Source of the DNA: Lachnospiraceae bacterium
GTDB taxonomy: Bacteria; Bacillota; Clostridia; Lachnospirales; Lachnospiraceae
Length of the DNA stretch: 64,000 nt
Reading direction: 5' to 3'
Assembly: GCA_910574885.1 (NCBI GenBank)
Contig: CAJTDD010000004.1
Location: forward strand, 1 to 64,000
Shown: positions 41,590-50,033 of the stretch, piece by piece
Numbering within the stretch: position 1 is the first letter of the stretch
Layout of the letters: the number at the start of each line of letters is the position of its first letter
Notes under the pieces: model-generated
Told to the model about the DNA's origin: nothing
Database searches by the model: none
The model's input: the letters and a program-made list of their open reading frames with translations, nothing else
Program-made: the position numbers and the translations under genes

Positions 41590-43863
41590 CTAACCCAGAA
41601 AGTCCTGACCGCTCTTGAGCTGCACGCCATGCACGAACATACCTTTGTTCGTCTTGCGCCGGACAAAGCCCGCCTTGTCCACAGCGGAATAAAAATCCGT
41701 GGTGCTGCGGATATACTCGCCGTTCTGGATACAGTAAGCCCGGTACTGCTGGTAAAACTCCCCCGACTTCTCCTGGCAGGAAAGGTCGACTTCGCAGCAT
41801 TCTTCGATATACCGCCCAAGCCAGTCGTTGTCCTCCCGGTATGCCTGCACCGCATCCTTCACGCACTGCGGCGGGTCGGTTTTGAAGTTCTGCGCGATTG
41901 CTTTCTGCGCCCCTTCGATGATCCATGCCAGGATGGCGGAGCCTGCGTTCTCAAAAAGATAATCCGCATAGTTCTTGATATCCGTGTCCCCCACGATATG
42001 GGCATTGAAGGGGATCACCACAAGCCTGCGCCAGATGCCGTCATCGTTCGCACCGACCTTCGGCAGGTGGTTGGTATACAGCACCAGCGTATGGGAAGGT
42101 ACGAACTGGAACGGGTCCTTGTATTTCTTCTCCGCCTGGATCTCGTCCGTGGAGCAGAGCTGTTTGACTACCGCCGTGTTCAGCCGCATCCCTTCCTCCA
42201 TCTCCGAAGCGATGATGAGCCTCCGCCCCTTCAGCTCCGCCATCTCCGGCTTCACGTTCCTCTTGCACCCCATCGTGAGCGCCTCCGCCGATATCTTCCC
42301 CGCATAATTGCCAAGCACCCGGTAGACGGCATTCCAGAAGGTGGACTTGCCATTGGCCCCGCCGCCATAGGCGATGATGAGATGCTCCTGGTAGACTTTG
42401 CCCACCGCCGCCATGCCGACCACCTGCTGCACATAGTCAATGAGCGTCTGGTCACCGCAGAAGAACAGCCAGAGCGCGTCCTCCCAGACCTGCCTCCCCT
42501 CATCCCCTGGCGAACACCCGGTGATCTTGGTGATCAGGTCTTTCGGGTCATGCGGCTGCTCCCCGGCCATTCCTTTTCTGAGGTCATAGGTGGCACGCGG
42601 CGTGTTGAGCAGGCTCTCATTCCGGTCAAGGTCGTTCACGTTGGCAAGCAGCATCGGCCTTGCGGCATTGAGCGCGGACGTGAGGTATTTATAATCCCTG
42701 CGCTTCTGTGCGAAGGCCAGGTAGTTCCTCGCGCCGACATACGCAAAATACAGCCCCAGCAGATTGCCCGGCACGGCTTTTTCCAGCGCCTTCCCCCCTG
42801 CGGCAAGCGCGTCCTCCGCAACCCCGGCATCTTTCAATGCCTTTTTCGCTTTCTCCACCTCGTCCTGCGCATCTGCAAGTTGGAGGTCTGAAAACTCCTC
42901 TATCGCGCCGACCGCAAGCTGCCGGTCCTCGCGCCACACCTCCCCGTCATACCGGAGGTAGTCCGTAGCGTTCGTGTGGATCAGCTCGTCCCCATACTCC
43001 CTTGCCAGCACCTTCGCTTGCCCGATGTCCGAGTAATCGTCCGGCTTTAAGGATTTCCCTCCCGCAAAATCATCATTGTACTGGCCGGGAGGCACATAGC
43101 CGTCCTGCCCACTGATGGTATTCCTAAAAAACTTCAGCGCGGAAAACCAGATAGTATCCAACTCCGTGGCTTCCAGCGGAGGCTCGCACTTCCCTGCCTC
43201 CTCCAGGAAGATTTCATGCGCCTTGCTGCATTCCCCATAGCGTTTCAGCACCCTCCCGGCAAAGCGGGAAAGGGTGTTGTTCCGGCTCCCTTCCAGGATG
43301 GGGCCGCCCACAGACGGAGCCTCTTCCTCTTCTTCTGTTCCTATTGACACTTCCTCGTCAATATTCACCCATCCCTCGTGCCACACCACGTCGCCACAGT
43401 CCGCCCCGAAGATGAACCTTGCTGCGTCCAGAGCATTCCCGTCAAAGAAAGGGAACGCATTATGGATCGCCCGCTTCAGGGCCGTATACTGCCCGGCATC
43501 CGCAACCGCCCCGACAGGGAAGTACACATGGTACCGGGGCCTTGCGGACTCCCCGTCCTTCTCCAGCATGTGGTGGCGGCTCGGCACCAATATATAGGAA
43601 ATATCCGGCATCATTCCATCCAGCTTCCCCTCCGTCACCCATTCCGCCGGGTCATCGGTATGGTCATTGTCCAGGTCCATGACCACCACATCCGAAGAAA
43701 GGAAATTCCCATTGGTACGGTAGCTCCCCTTGTATTCCCCGCACACATGGTCATAAGCCGCCGCATCCTTCATCATCCCCGCGTCCGCCACCACGACTTT
43801 CGTGGGGTACCTGCAGTTCCTGGCATTGCCCGCACAGTCGGCGCGGCAAATCGTTATCTGCAT
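41590..43863 (-). CDS. D5-type primase-helicase
   Basis: 757 residues from the ATG at 43863, after AAAGGAGGAG. The N-terminal part (to about residue 250) resembles a primase-polymerase-like region with VVVMDLDNDHTDD and RPRYHVYFPV. The middle is a long helical linker, and from about residue 450 there is a superfamily III helicase domain. Walker A lies in AYGGGANGKST (about 495), Walker B in the LIIASEMEEG region, and LYTNHLPKVGANDDGIWRR is the sensor/arginine part. It primes and unwinds phage DNA. It overlaps the upstream gene by ten bases. Confidence 0.9.
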   Translation of the reverse strand: MQITICRADCAGNARNCRYPTKVVVADAGMMKDAAAYDHVCGEYKGSYRTNGNFLSSDVVVMDLDNDHTDDPAEWVTEGKLDGMMPDISYILVPSRHHMLEKDGESARPRYHVYFPVGAVADAGQYTALKRAIHNAFPFFDGNALDAARFIFGADCGDVVWHEGWVNIDEEVSIGTEEEEEAPSVGGPILEGSRNNTLSRFAGRVLKRYGECSKAHEIFLEEAGKCEPPLEATELDTIWFSALKFFRNTISGQDGYVPPGQYNDDFAGGKSLKPDDYSDIGQAKVLAREYGDELIHTNATDYLRYDGEVWREDRQLAVGAIEEFSDLQLADAQDEVEKAKKALKDAGVAEDALAAGGKALEKAVPGNLLGLYFAYVGARNYLAFAQKRRDYKYLTSALNAARPMLLANVNDLDRNESLLNTPRATYDLRKGMAGEQPHDPKDLITKITGCSPGDEGRQVWEDALWLFFCGDQTLIDYVQQVVGMAAVGKVYQEHLIIAYGGGANGKSTFWNAVYRVLGNYAGKISAEALTMGCKRNVKPEMAELKGRRLIIASEMEEGMRLNTAVVKQLCSTDEIQAEKKYKDPFQFVPSHTLVLYTNHLPKVGANDDGIWRRLVVIPFNAHIVGDTDIKNYADYLFENAGSAILAWIIEGAQKAIAQNFKTDPPQCVKDAVQAYREDNDWLGRYIEECCEVDLSCQEKSGEFYQQYRAYCIQNGEYIRSTTDFYSAVDKAGFVRRKTNKGMFVHGVQLKSGQDFLG

Positions 43864-44213
43864 CCTGTCTCCTCCTTTAAGCCTTCCGTAAAATACCGGA
43901 TCTTCATGTCCCTGCGCTCCGCCTTCCCGATCTCCGCCCTCATGCCCTCCGACAGCCGGACTTCCGAGCCGAACACCCAGACCTCCTCGCATTTCCCAAG
44001 GAACACCAGATCCATGAACATTGCCAGCTCCCGCTCATCCCCCTCGTCCATGAACTGCGGCAGGAGCAGGTGCGGCGCTAGGGGGATCGCGCCACTGTCC
44101 ACGGCGAACCTGCTGTATTTCCTCGCCTTCTCCGCATTCCCTTCCTCGTCCCCAGAAAACGCCGAACAGATATAGACAAGCGGGCGGTACCCTTTCCTCC
44201 CCATATTTGCCAC
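43854..44213 (-). CDS. DUF7768/DUF4406-type protein, 5' end disturbed
   Basis: 119 residues from the ATG at 44213. Rossmann-like nucleoside deoxyribosyltransferase-type pattern: YICSAFSGDEEGNAEKARKYSR, PLAPHLLLPQFMDEGDE, KCEEVWVFGSEVRLSEGM. The conserved N-terminal block of the family (IGIAYKNSEGYSDP) is present upstream in the same frame but has no start codon, because the ATG with a ribosome site at 44275-44277 is one base out of frame. The ATG used here lacks a good ribosome site, so expression may be reduced or lost. Confidence 0.65.
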   Translation of the reverse strand: MANMGRKGYRPLVYICSAFSGDEEGNAEKARKYSRFAVDSGAIPLAPHLLLPQFMDEGDERELAMFMDLVFLGKCEEVWVFGSEVRLSEGMRAEIGKAERRDMKIRYFTEGLKEETGCR

Positions 44214-44548
44214 AGCCCGGAACGGGACGGGGTCGCTGTAGCCTTCACTGTTCTTGTAAGCTATCCCAATCCTGCATCACGCCTTTCGTTAATTAGTAAG
44301 GACTGTTTTGTCCTCCTACCTTCCCATGGACACGCCGGGGCGTTTTGGACGGAAAAACTTTTGGTTTCTTTTCCTTCCATATAAGTGCGGCACCCGCCCA
44401 AAAAACTTTTTCAAAATAATCCGTCCAAATCCAGGGAAGGTGTCCATGGGAAGGTGAAGGGCAGACAGGGGCGGCGCCCCCGCAAAGTCCCTCAAAAAAT
44501 TTCCGTCCAAAACCGGAAAACGTGTCCATAGGAAATTGAAAGGCAAAG
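44214..44548. promoter_or_regulatory. Divergent early control region with three GTCC repeats
   Basis: A 335-bp gene-free region between the leftward and rightward early operons. It holds copy C (44316-44357, facing left), copy A (44419-44460, facing right) and copy B (44499-44543, facing right) of the bipartite repeat, each CCGTCC, 15 bases, GTCCAT. A GC-rich inverted repeat (GGGGCGGCGCCCC) lies at 44469-44481. The layout, two copies towards one operon and one towards the other, suggests a switch or a replication origin. No consensus sigma-70 promoter stands out. Confidence 0.6.
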
Positions 44549-44761
44549 ATGCCGATCAGGAAGGCGGTGTTGCACATGGATGTAAAAAATGCGGCAGACG
44601 CGGGCCGTATCCGGGACAGGGAACTGGACGAAGAACTGGCGGATGTCCTGGTGGCGATCAGCGTCATCACGAAACGGCTTGCACGGAAGATCAACGAAAA
44701 TCTCAGGAAAACGGAGGTGCCATCAGATGGGCAAAATGAGCGAGCTGTCCGCCGCGATTGA
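44549..44761 (+). CDS. Small helical early protein
   Basis: 70 residues with an AAAGG site five bases before the ATG at 44549; an internal ATG at 44576 after AGGAAGG is an alternative start. The core is one long amphipathic helix (RELDEELADVLVAISVITKRLARKINENLRK). It is the first gene of the rightward replication operon and overlaps the next gene by 35 bases. Such small proteins precede DUF2800 nucleases in related phages. Function unknown. Confidence 0.6.
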   Translation: MPIRKAVLHMDVKNAADAGRIRDRELDEELADVLVAISVITKRLARKINENLRKTEVPSDGQNERAVRRD

Positions 44762-45086
44762 CGAAATGATCGCGTGCGGCAACGGACTGGTAAAAGCCGC
44801 CGAAGCATTGAAGGCTTTTTACTCTTCCGAAAATGGACCCGCGCAGGAGAGGAAGCCTGCGGAACCACTGAAAAAAGAAGACCCTGAACCTACCGCGGAA
44901 AAAAGCATTTCCAAAGAGGATGTCAGGAAGCTCCTCGTAGCCAAATCCAATGCTGACGGCGGGGCGTACAAGCCCGCGGTGAAGGAACTGGTGAGGAAGT
45001 ATTCCGGGACAGGGCAATTAAGCAGCATACCCGCGGAGAAATACGCGGAGGTGCTCGCGGAACTGGAGGGAATCGGCAATGGCTAA
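44727..45086 (+). CDS. Small early protein
   Basis: 119 residues from the ATG at 44727, with GGAGGTG upstream; the longer frame to 44589 is a shadow of the previous gene. An N-terminal helix (LSAAIDEMIACGNGLVKAAEALKAFY) is followed by a lysine/proline linker and a C-terminal helical domain (SKEDVRKLLVAKSNADGG, ELVRKYSGTGQLSSIPAEKYAEVLAEL). Relatives in Firmicutes phages are encoded just ahead of the DUF2800 nuclease and may help recombination. The stop overlaps the next start by eight bases. Confidence 0.65.
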   Translation: MGKMSELSAAIDEMIACGNGLVKAAEALKAFYSSENGPAQERKPAEPLKKEDPEPTAEKSISKEDVRKLLVAKSNADGGAYKPAVKELVRKYSGTGQLSSIPAEKYAEVLAELEGIGNG

Positions 45087-46200
45087 ACACGCTCTGCTCT
45101 CCGCCTCCGCCAGCCACAGGTGGCTCAACTGCCCGCCGTCGGCTCTGGCCTGCGCCAGTGTAGAGGAACGGGCCAGCCCTTACGCGCAGCAAGGCACGGA
45201 CGCACATACCCTCTGCGAATACAAGGTAGGGAAAGCCCTCGGAAGGAAACTGCAAAACCCGGAGGGACACCTGGAGAACTTTGACGCGGAGATGGATGAC
45301 TGCACCGATGAGTACCGGAATTATGTCTTAGAGCAGTTGGAACAGGCGAAGAAGTTCTGCCCCGACCCGCAGGTGCTTATCGAGGAGCGCCTGGACTTTT
45401 CCAGGTGGGTGCCGGACGGCTTCGGCACCGGGGACTGCGTCATCGTCTCCGACAGGGAGCTGCATGTCATCGACTTCAAGTACGGGGTCGGCGTCCTGGT
45501 CAATGCCGAAGACAACCCGCAGATGCGGTGCTATGCGCTCGGCGCGCTGGACACCTACGATGGCATTTATGACATCGAAACGGTGAAGATGACCATCTTC
45601 CAGCCCCGCAGGGACAACATCAGCACTGCCTCCATGGGCAAGGACGAACTGCTCGCCTGGGCAGAGAACACGCTTGCCCCGGCCGCAAAGCTGGCATATG
45701 AAGGCGGCGGCGAATTCCATGCGGGGGAACACTGCCAGTTCTGCAAGGTCAAGGCGGCGTGCCGCAAACGGGCGGAACATAACCTTGAGATGGCGAGATA
45801 CGACTTTGCGGTGCCGGACACCCTGAAGCCGTCCGAAATCGCCGCCATCCTGTCCCGGATCGACGAACTCGTCTCCTGGGGCAGCGACATCAAGGACTAT
45901 GCCCTGCAGCAGGCGCTCTCCGGCGTGAAGTATGACGGCTTCAAGGTCGTGGAAGGCAAGTCGAACCGCAGGTTCACGGATGAAACGGCTGTGGCTTCCG
46001 CAGTCCAGGGCGCGGGGTACGAGCCTTATGAGAAAAAGCTCCTCGGCATCACGGCGATGACTTCACTGCTTGGGAAGAAGAAATTTGACGAACTGCTTGG
46101 CGGGCTGGTCATGAAGCCTCCGGGCAAGCCGGCCCTCGTGCCGGAGAAAGACAAGCGCCCGGCAATCAACACGGCAACCGATGACTTCAAAGAAAATTAG
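45079..46200 (+). CDS. DUF2800 PD-(D/E)XK nuclease
   Basis: 373 residues. It starts KHALLSASASHRWLNCPPSA, the hallmark of DUF2800. A RecB/Cas4-like nuclease core follows: QGTDAHTLCEYKVGK, DGFGTGDCVIVSDRELHVIDFKYG (acidic residues and lysine) and a C-terminal CQFCKVKAACRKR cysteine set that may hold an iron-sulfur cluster. It is the exonuclease partner of the ssDNA-binding protein encoded next. It belongs to the rightward operon. Confidence 0.9.
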   Translation: MAKHALLSASASHRWLNCPPSALACASVEERASPYAQQGTDAHTLCEYKVGKALGRKLQNPEGHLENFDAEMDDCTDEYRNYVLEQLEQAKKFCPDPQVLIEERLDFSRWVPDGFGTGDCVIVSDRELHVIDFKYGVGVLVNAEDNPQMRCYALGALDTYDGIYDIETVKMTIFQPRRDNISTASMGKDELLAWAENTLAPAAKLAYEGGGEFHAGEHCQFCKVKAACRKRAEHNLEMARYDFAVPDTLKPSEIAAILSRIDELVSWGSDIKDYALQQALSGVKYDGFKVVEGKSNRRFTDETAVASAVQGAGYEPYEKKLLGITAMTSLLGKKKFDELLGGLVMKPPGKPALVPEKDKRPAINTATDDFKEN

Positions 46201-46212
46201 GAGGAAAAGAGT

Positions 46213-46767
46213 ATGTTCAATCCAACGAAGGTAATCACGGGAGTGAATACCAGATGGTCCTACGCAAATGTGTGGGACGCAAAATCCATCAACGGGGGCG
46301 CGCCGAAGTACAGCGTCTCCCTCATCATCCCGAAGGATGACGCGGCGACCGTAAACAAGATCAAAGCCGCGATCCAGGCCGCTTACGAGGAAGGCGAGTC
46401 CAAGCTGAAGGGCAGCGGCAAGGCCGTCCCGCCCCTCAAGTCCATCAAGACTCCCCTTCGCGACGGCGACCTGGAGAGGCCGGACGATGCGGCGTATGCA
46501 AATTCCTATTTCATCAACGCCAATTCTTCCACGGCTCCCGGCATCGTGGATGCGGACCGCCAGCCTATCCTTGAGCGCTCCGAGGTCTACTCCGGCGTTT
46601 ACGGCAGGGCGTCTGTAAACTTTTACGCGTTCAACACCAATGGCAACAAGGGGATTGCCTGCGGCCTGAACAATCTCCAGAAGATCCGTGACGGGGAACC
46701 CCTCGGCGGGAAGAGCCGCGCCGAAGACGACTTCGCTTCCGCAGACGATGACGATTTCCTGTCATAA
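46213..46767 (+). CDS. DUF2815 ssDNA-binding protein
   Basis: 184 residues, with AGGAGG-like site before the ATG. It begins NPTKVITGVNTRWSYANVWD, the DUF2815 hallmark, has an OB-like beta pattern and ends in an acidic tail (DDFASADDDDFLS) like other single-strand binding proteins. It is translated 12 bases after the DUF2800 nuclease gene. Together they resemble a phage recombination pair. Confidence 0.85.
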   Translation: MFNPTKVITGVNTRWSYANVWDAKSINGGAPKYSVSLIIPKDDAATVNKIKAAIQAAYEEGESKLKGSGKAVPPLKSIKTPLRDGDLERPDDAAYANSYFINANSSTAPGIVDADRQPILERSEVYSGVYGRASVNFYAFNTNGNKGIACGLNNLQKIRDGEPLGGKSRAEDDFASADDDDFLS

Positions 46768-46835
46768 GGCATACACCAACCTGGGCGGCGGGCTTCCCGC
46801 CGTCCGGCAGTCCAAGACAATCGAGGTGAAAACAT

Positions 46836-46970
46836 ATGGAAAACTATCCTTTTATGATCCAACTGGCTTCCTATATCATTGTCGGCGGATTCATCGGCAT
46901 GGTCATATCTATGGCTTTGGAAGCGTTCAAAGCATTTATCCGGAAAAGGAAGAAAAAGAAACAGGAATAA
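46836..46970 (+). CDS. Small single-span membrane protein
   Basis: 44 residues, ATG with GAGGTG upstream. It begins MENYPFMIQLASYIIVGGFIG, a single membrane segment at about residues 7-30, and ends in a lysine/arginine stretch (FIRKRKKKKQE), so the C-terminus is inside. It lies in the replication operon between the ssDNA-binding protein and the DNA polymerase. Too short for family assignment. It could anchor replication proteins or act in exclusion. Confidence 0.6.
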   Translation: MENYPFMIQLASYIIVGGFIGMVISMALEAFKAFIRKRKKKKQE

Positions 46971-47028
46971 CCAACACCAGGCGGCATGGGCATCTCCCCT
47001 GCCGCTTTTGTCCTATAGGAGGCAGCCA

Positions 47029-49017
47029 ATGAAAATAGAGTATATGAGCGTCGACCTGGAGACATTCAGCAGCATTGACATCAACAGGTGCGGCGTCTAC
47101 AAATACGCGGAATCCCCGGATGCCGAACTGCTGCTCTTCGCCTGCTCCGTCAATGGCGGGCCTGTCACTGTATACGATGTGGCAAACGGCAGTGAAATCC
47201 CGGAAGAGATTCTTGCCGCACTTTCTGATGAGTCCGTCACCAAATGGGCATATAACGCCGCTTTCGAGAGGGTGTTCCTCTCCGTCTGGCTTAAGCGGAA
47301 CCACTCGCAGCATTTTTCATCCTACAGCATTGACGGGGACACGGTTAGGGATTACCTTGCCCCGTCCTCCTGGCGGTGTTCCATGGTCTGGTCGGCATAC
47401 ATGGGGCTTCCTCTCTCCCTGGAAGGAGCCGGGGCTGTCCTTGGGCTGGAAGACCAGAAGATGAAGGAGGGCAAGGCATTGATACGGTATTTCTGCAAGC
47501 CCTGCCCCGCCACAAAAGCAAACGGCGGGAGGACACGGAACCTGCCGGGGCATGACCCGGAAAAGTGGGAGACATTCAAAAAATATAACCAGCGGGATGT
47601 GGAGGTGGAGATGTCCATCCAGCACAGGCTTTCGAGGTTCCCTGTCCCGGACTTTATCTGGGAGGAATACCGTCTCGACCAGGAAATCAACGACAGGGGC
47701 ATCCTCCTGGATATGGAAGTTGTCGGAAATGCCATCCGGTTCGATGCCTTCAGCAGGGCGGCGCTCATAACAGCGATGAAAGAGGATACAGGAATGGAGA
47801 ACCCAAACTCCGTGCAGCAGATGAAGGAATGGCTTGCTGGTAAAGGCATAAATACAGACTCCCTTGACAAGAAAGCCGTCACTGAACTGTTGAAAACCGC
47901 GCCGGAAGATGTGGGGGATATCCTCCGGCTCCGGCAGCAGCTCGCAAAGTCCTCCGTCAAGAAATACCAGGCAATGCAGGCATCCGTCTGTGCGGACGGC
48001 AGGGCAAGGGGGATGTTCCAGTTCTACGGAGCCAACCGTTCCGGCAGATGGGCAGGCCGTATCATCCAGTTACAGAACCTTCCCCAGAACCATCTCGCCG
48101 ACCTGGAAGAAGCCCGTTACGTGGTCAAATCCGGCGATTATGAATTCATGAGTATGCTTTATGACGATGTGCCGGACACGCTCTCCCAGCTCATCCGTAC
48201 CGCCTTTATCCCAAGGCCAGGATACAAATTCGTGGTGTCGGACTTCTCCGCGATCGAGGCAAGGGTGCTTTCCCACCTCGCCCGTGAGCCATGGCGCACA
48301 AAGGTCTTTGCGGACAACGGGGACATCTACTGTGCTTCCGCATCTGCCATGTTCGGCGTGACCGTTGAAAAACATGGGCAGAACTCGCACCTCCGTCAAA
48401 AGGGCAAAATCGCGGAACTGGCCCTCGGCTATGGCGGCTCTGTCGGTGCGCTGAAATCCATGGGTGCGCTGGAAATGGGGCTTGCCGAGGAGGAACTCCA
48501 GCCCCTTGTGGATGCCTGGCGTTCTGCCAATCAAAATATCGTACAGTTCTGGTGGAATGTTGACCGGGCCGTAAAGGATGCCATCAAAATGAGAACCGCC
48601 ACGGAGACGCATGGAATCAGGTTCATTTACCAGAGCGGGATGCTCTTCATCGCCCTCCCGTCCGGCAGGCGGCTTTCCTACGTCAAGCCCCGGATTGGCG
48701 AGAATCGTTTCGGCGGTGAATCTGTCACCTATGAAGGCGTGGGAACAAATAAGAAATGGGAACGGATTGAAAGTTACGGCCCAAAATTTGTGGAAAATAT
48801 TGTGCAAGCGGTTTCCAGGGATATTTTGATGTATGCCATGCGGACGCTCTCCCATTGTTACATCTGCGGCCACGTGCATGATGAACTTATCATTGAATGC
48901 AGCAAGGATGTAGACCTGGATGCCATATGCGGGCAGATGGGCAGGACTCCTGAGTGGATTCCCGGACTGCTGCTCCGGGCAGATGGCTTTGAAACACCAT
49001 TCTATAAAAAAGACTGA
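47029..49017 (+). CDS. Family-A phage DNA polymerase
   Basis: 662 residues from the ATG at 47029, after AGGAGG; the longer frame to 46879 is a shadow of the small membrane gene. The 3'-5' exonuclease domain has VDLETFSS (D9, E11). The polymerase domain has motif A DFSAIEAR (about 405-412), motif B in RQKGKIAELALGYGG and motif C HVHDELIIE (about 617). The 5'-3' exonuclease domain is absent, as usual for phage enzymes. It replicates phage DNA with the primase-helicase. Confidence 0.95.
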   Translation: MKIEYMSVDLETFSSIDINRCGVYKYAESPDAELLLFACSVNGGPVTVYDVANGSEIPEEILAALSDESVTKWAYNAAFERVFLSVWLKRNHSQHFSSYSIDGDTVRDYLAPSSWRCSMVWSAYMGLPLSLEGAGAVLGLEDQKMKEGKALIRYFCKPCPATKANGGRTRNLPGHDPEKWETFKKYNQRDVEVEMSIQHRLSRFPVPDFIWEEYRLDQEINDRGILLDMEVVGNAIRFDAFSRAALITAMKEDTGMENPNSVQQMKEWLAGKGINTDSLDKKAVTELLKTAPEDVGDILRLRQQLAKSSVKKYQAMQASVCADGRARGMFQFYGANRSGRWAGRIIQLQNLPQNHLADLEEARYVVKSGDYEFMSMLYDDVPDTLSQLIRTAFIPRPGYKFVVSDFSAIEARVLSHLAREPWRTKVFADNGDIYCASASAMFGVTVEKHGQNSHLRQKGKIAELALGYGGSVGALKSMGALEMGLAEEELQPLVDAWRSANQNIVQFWWNVDRAVKDAIKMRTATETHGIRFIYQSGMLFIALPSGRRLSYVKPRIGENRFGGESVTYEGVGTNKKWERIESYGPKFVENIVQAVSRDILMYAMRTLSHCYICGHVHDELIIECSKDVDLDAICGQMGRTPEWIPGLLLRADGFETPFYKKD

Positions 49018-49023
49018 GAAAAG

Positions 49024-49050
49024 CCCTGGCAATCCGTGCTATTGCCAGGG
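49024..49050. terminator. Hairpin between convergent genes
   Basis: Perfect 10-bp stem CCCTGGCAAT / ATTGCCAGGG between the polymerase stop (49017) and the end of the sigma-like gene (49060). T-runs are short, so the hairpin may serve both sides weakly. Confidence 0.6.
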
Positions 49051-49059
49051 ACATCTCCT

Positions 49060-49611
49060 TTATCTGTAATCTTTCATTTTCTTGCCCAGTTCTTTGAGTG
49101 TCGAGTTTTTCCGCCCGCTCAATGTTGTGCGTGGAATCCCCATTTCTTTTGCCACTTCACGCTCCGGCTCCTTATGGGCTACCATTTTGCAATAACGGAG
49201 CTTCTCTTCTGTAAGCTCGTCCAGTTCTTTATTCAGAGCATTGATTACAGTTCTGTATGCCACGATTTCCTCTGGATTTGTTCCTGCTTGTGCCGCATCG
49301 AACCCTTCCTCCACCAGTTTCTCATAGGAGGCTTCTTTCTCCATCTGCGCCTTTGCATCGCGGTATTCCTTCTTGTCCCAGTTGTTGAAAAAACGGTTCA
49401 TTGAGTCCGCTTCTTCCTGGCTTGCCGCACTGAATACAGCATAATAATGCGGCATACGATGTAACAAACGGATGTAGGAAACAGGAACTCCATTTCTCTT
49501 GTAATACTTAATAGAATCCTCATCTCCATCCTCAATTTGTACATAATATGGATGCCGATAGTGCAGTGGATTCGGATTGGCAGTTACAGTTCTTTTTACT
49601 TTGATTTTCAT
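49060..49611 (-). CDS. Sigma-70-region-4-like regulator
   Basis: 183 residues from the ATG at 49611, after GGAAGGG; the frame to 49710 is too long. The N-terminal half is alpha/beta (YYVQIEDGDEDSIKYYKRNG). The C-terminus is a sigma-region-4-like helix-turn-helix (CKMVAHKEPEREVAKEMGIPRTTLSGRKNSTLKELGKK). Similar proteins lie at the ends of early operons in clostridial phages and ICEs. It runs convergently into the DNA polymerase. It is a second candidate, beside the ArpU-like protein, to recognise the repeated promoter-like element. Confidence 0.65.
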   Translation of the reverse strand: MKIKVKRTVTANPNPLHYRHPYYVQIEDGDEDSIKYYKRNGVPVSYIRLLHRMPHYYAVFSAASQEEADSMNRFFNNWDKKEYRDAKAQMEKEASYEKLVEEGFDAAQAGTNPEEIVAYRTVINALNKELDELTEEKLRYCKMVAHKEPEREVAKEMGIPRTTLSGRKNSTLKELGKKMKDYR

Positions 49612-49921
49612 AAGATTGTCCCTTCCGCCATGGCTGCAACACCTGGCGAGGACAATCCCATCTGGCGCACGGAAATAGACGAGATTTATAAAATCTTGAA
49701 ATTTCCACAATATTTCTTGAAAATTTCTGAGATTTTATTTATCCTCGCCAAATGTGCGCACGTTATGGCTTTAACATTTTTTATCTGAACATCTTTTGGA
49801 TGCTCAGGTTGAAAAGCAGAATAATCTGTATTTCAATCTCAGCACCCAATTTTTTATTCTCTATTTCTTTCTTTTGATAGTGCCATTTTATATCCACTAA
49901 GAAAAAAAGCCCATTAAGCCG

Positions 49922-50018
49922 CACTTTAAGCAAAAAAGGCCAAAAAAATAAGGATTCCAACCATTCCTCATAATACTGGAATGTTGAAATCCCTATTTTT
50001 CATTTCTATGCTTAAAGT
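49922..50018. terminator. Nested hairpins ending the McrBC operon
   Basis: The inner hairpin (49947-50000) pairs AATAAGGATT..CCAAC..ATTCC with GGAAT..GTTG..AATCCCTATT and has T-runs on both sides; on the minus strand it ends TTATTTTTTTGG. An outer inverted repeat, ACTTTAAGCA / TGCTTAAAGT, encloses it. It lies 16 bases after the metalloprotease stop. The rest of 49612-50033 is AT-rich with nothing else seen. Confidence 0.7.
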
Positions 50019-50033
50019 ACCACTTTAAAAAAA

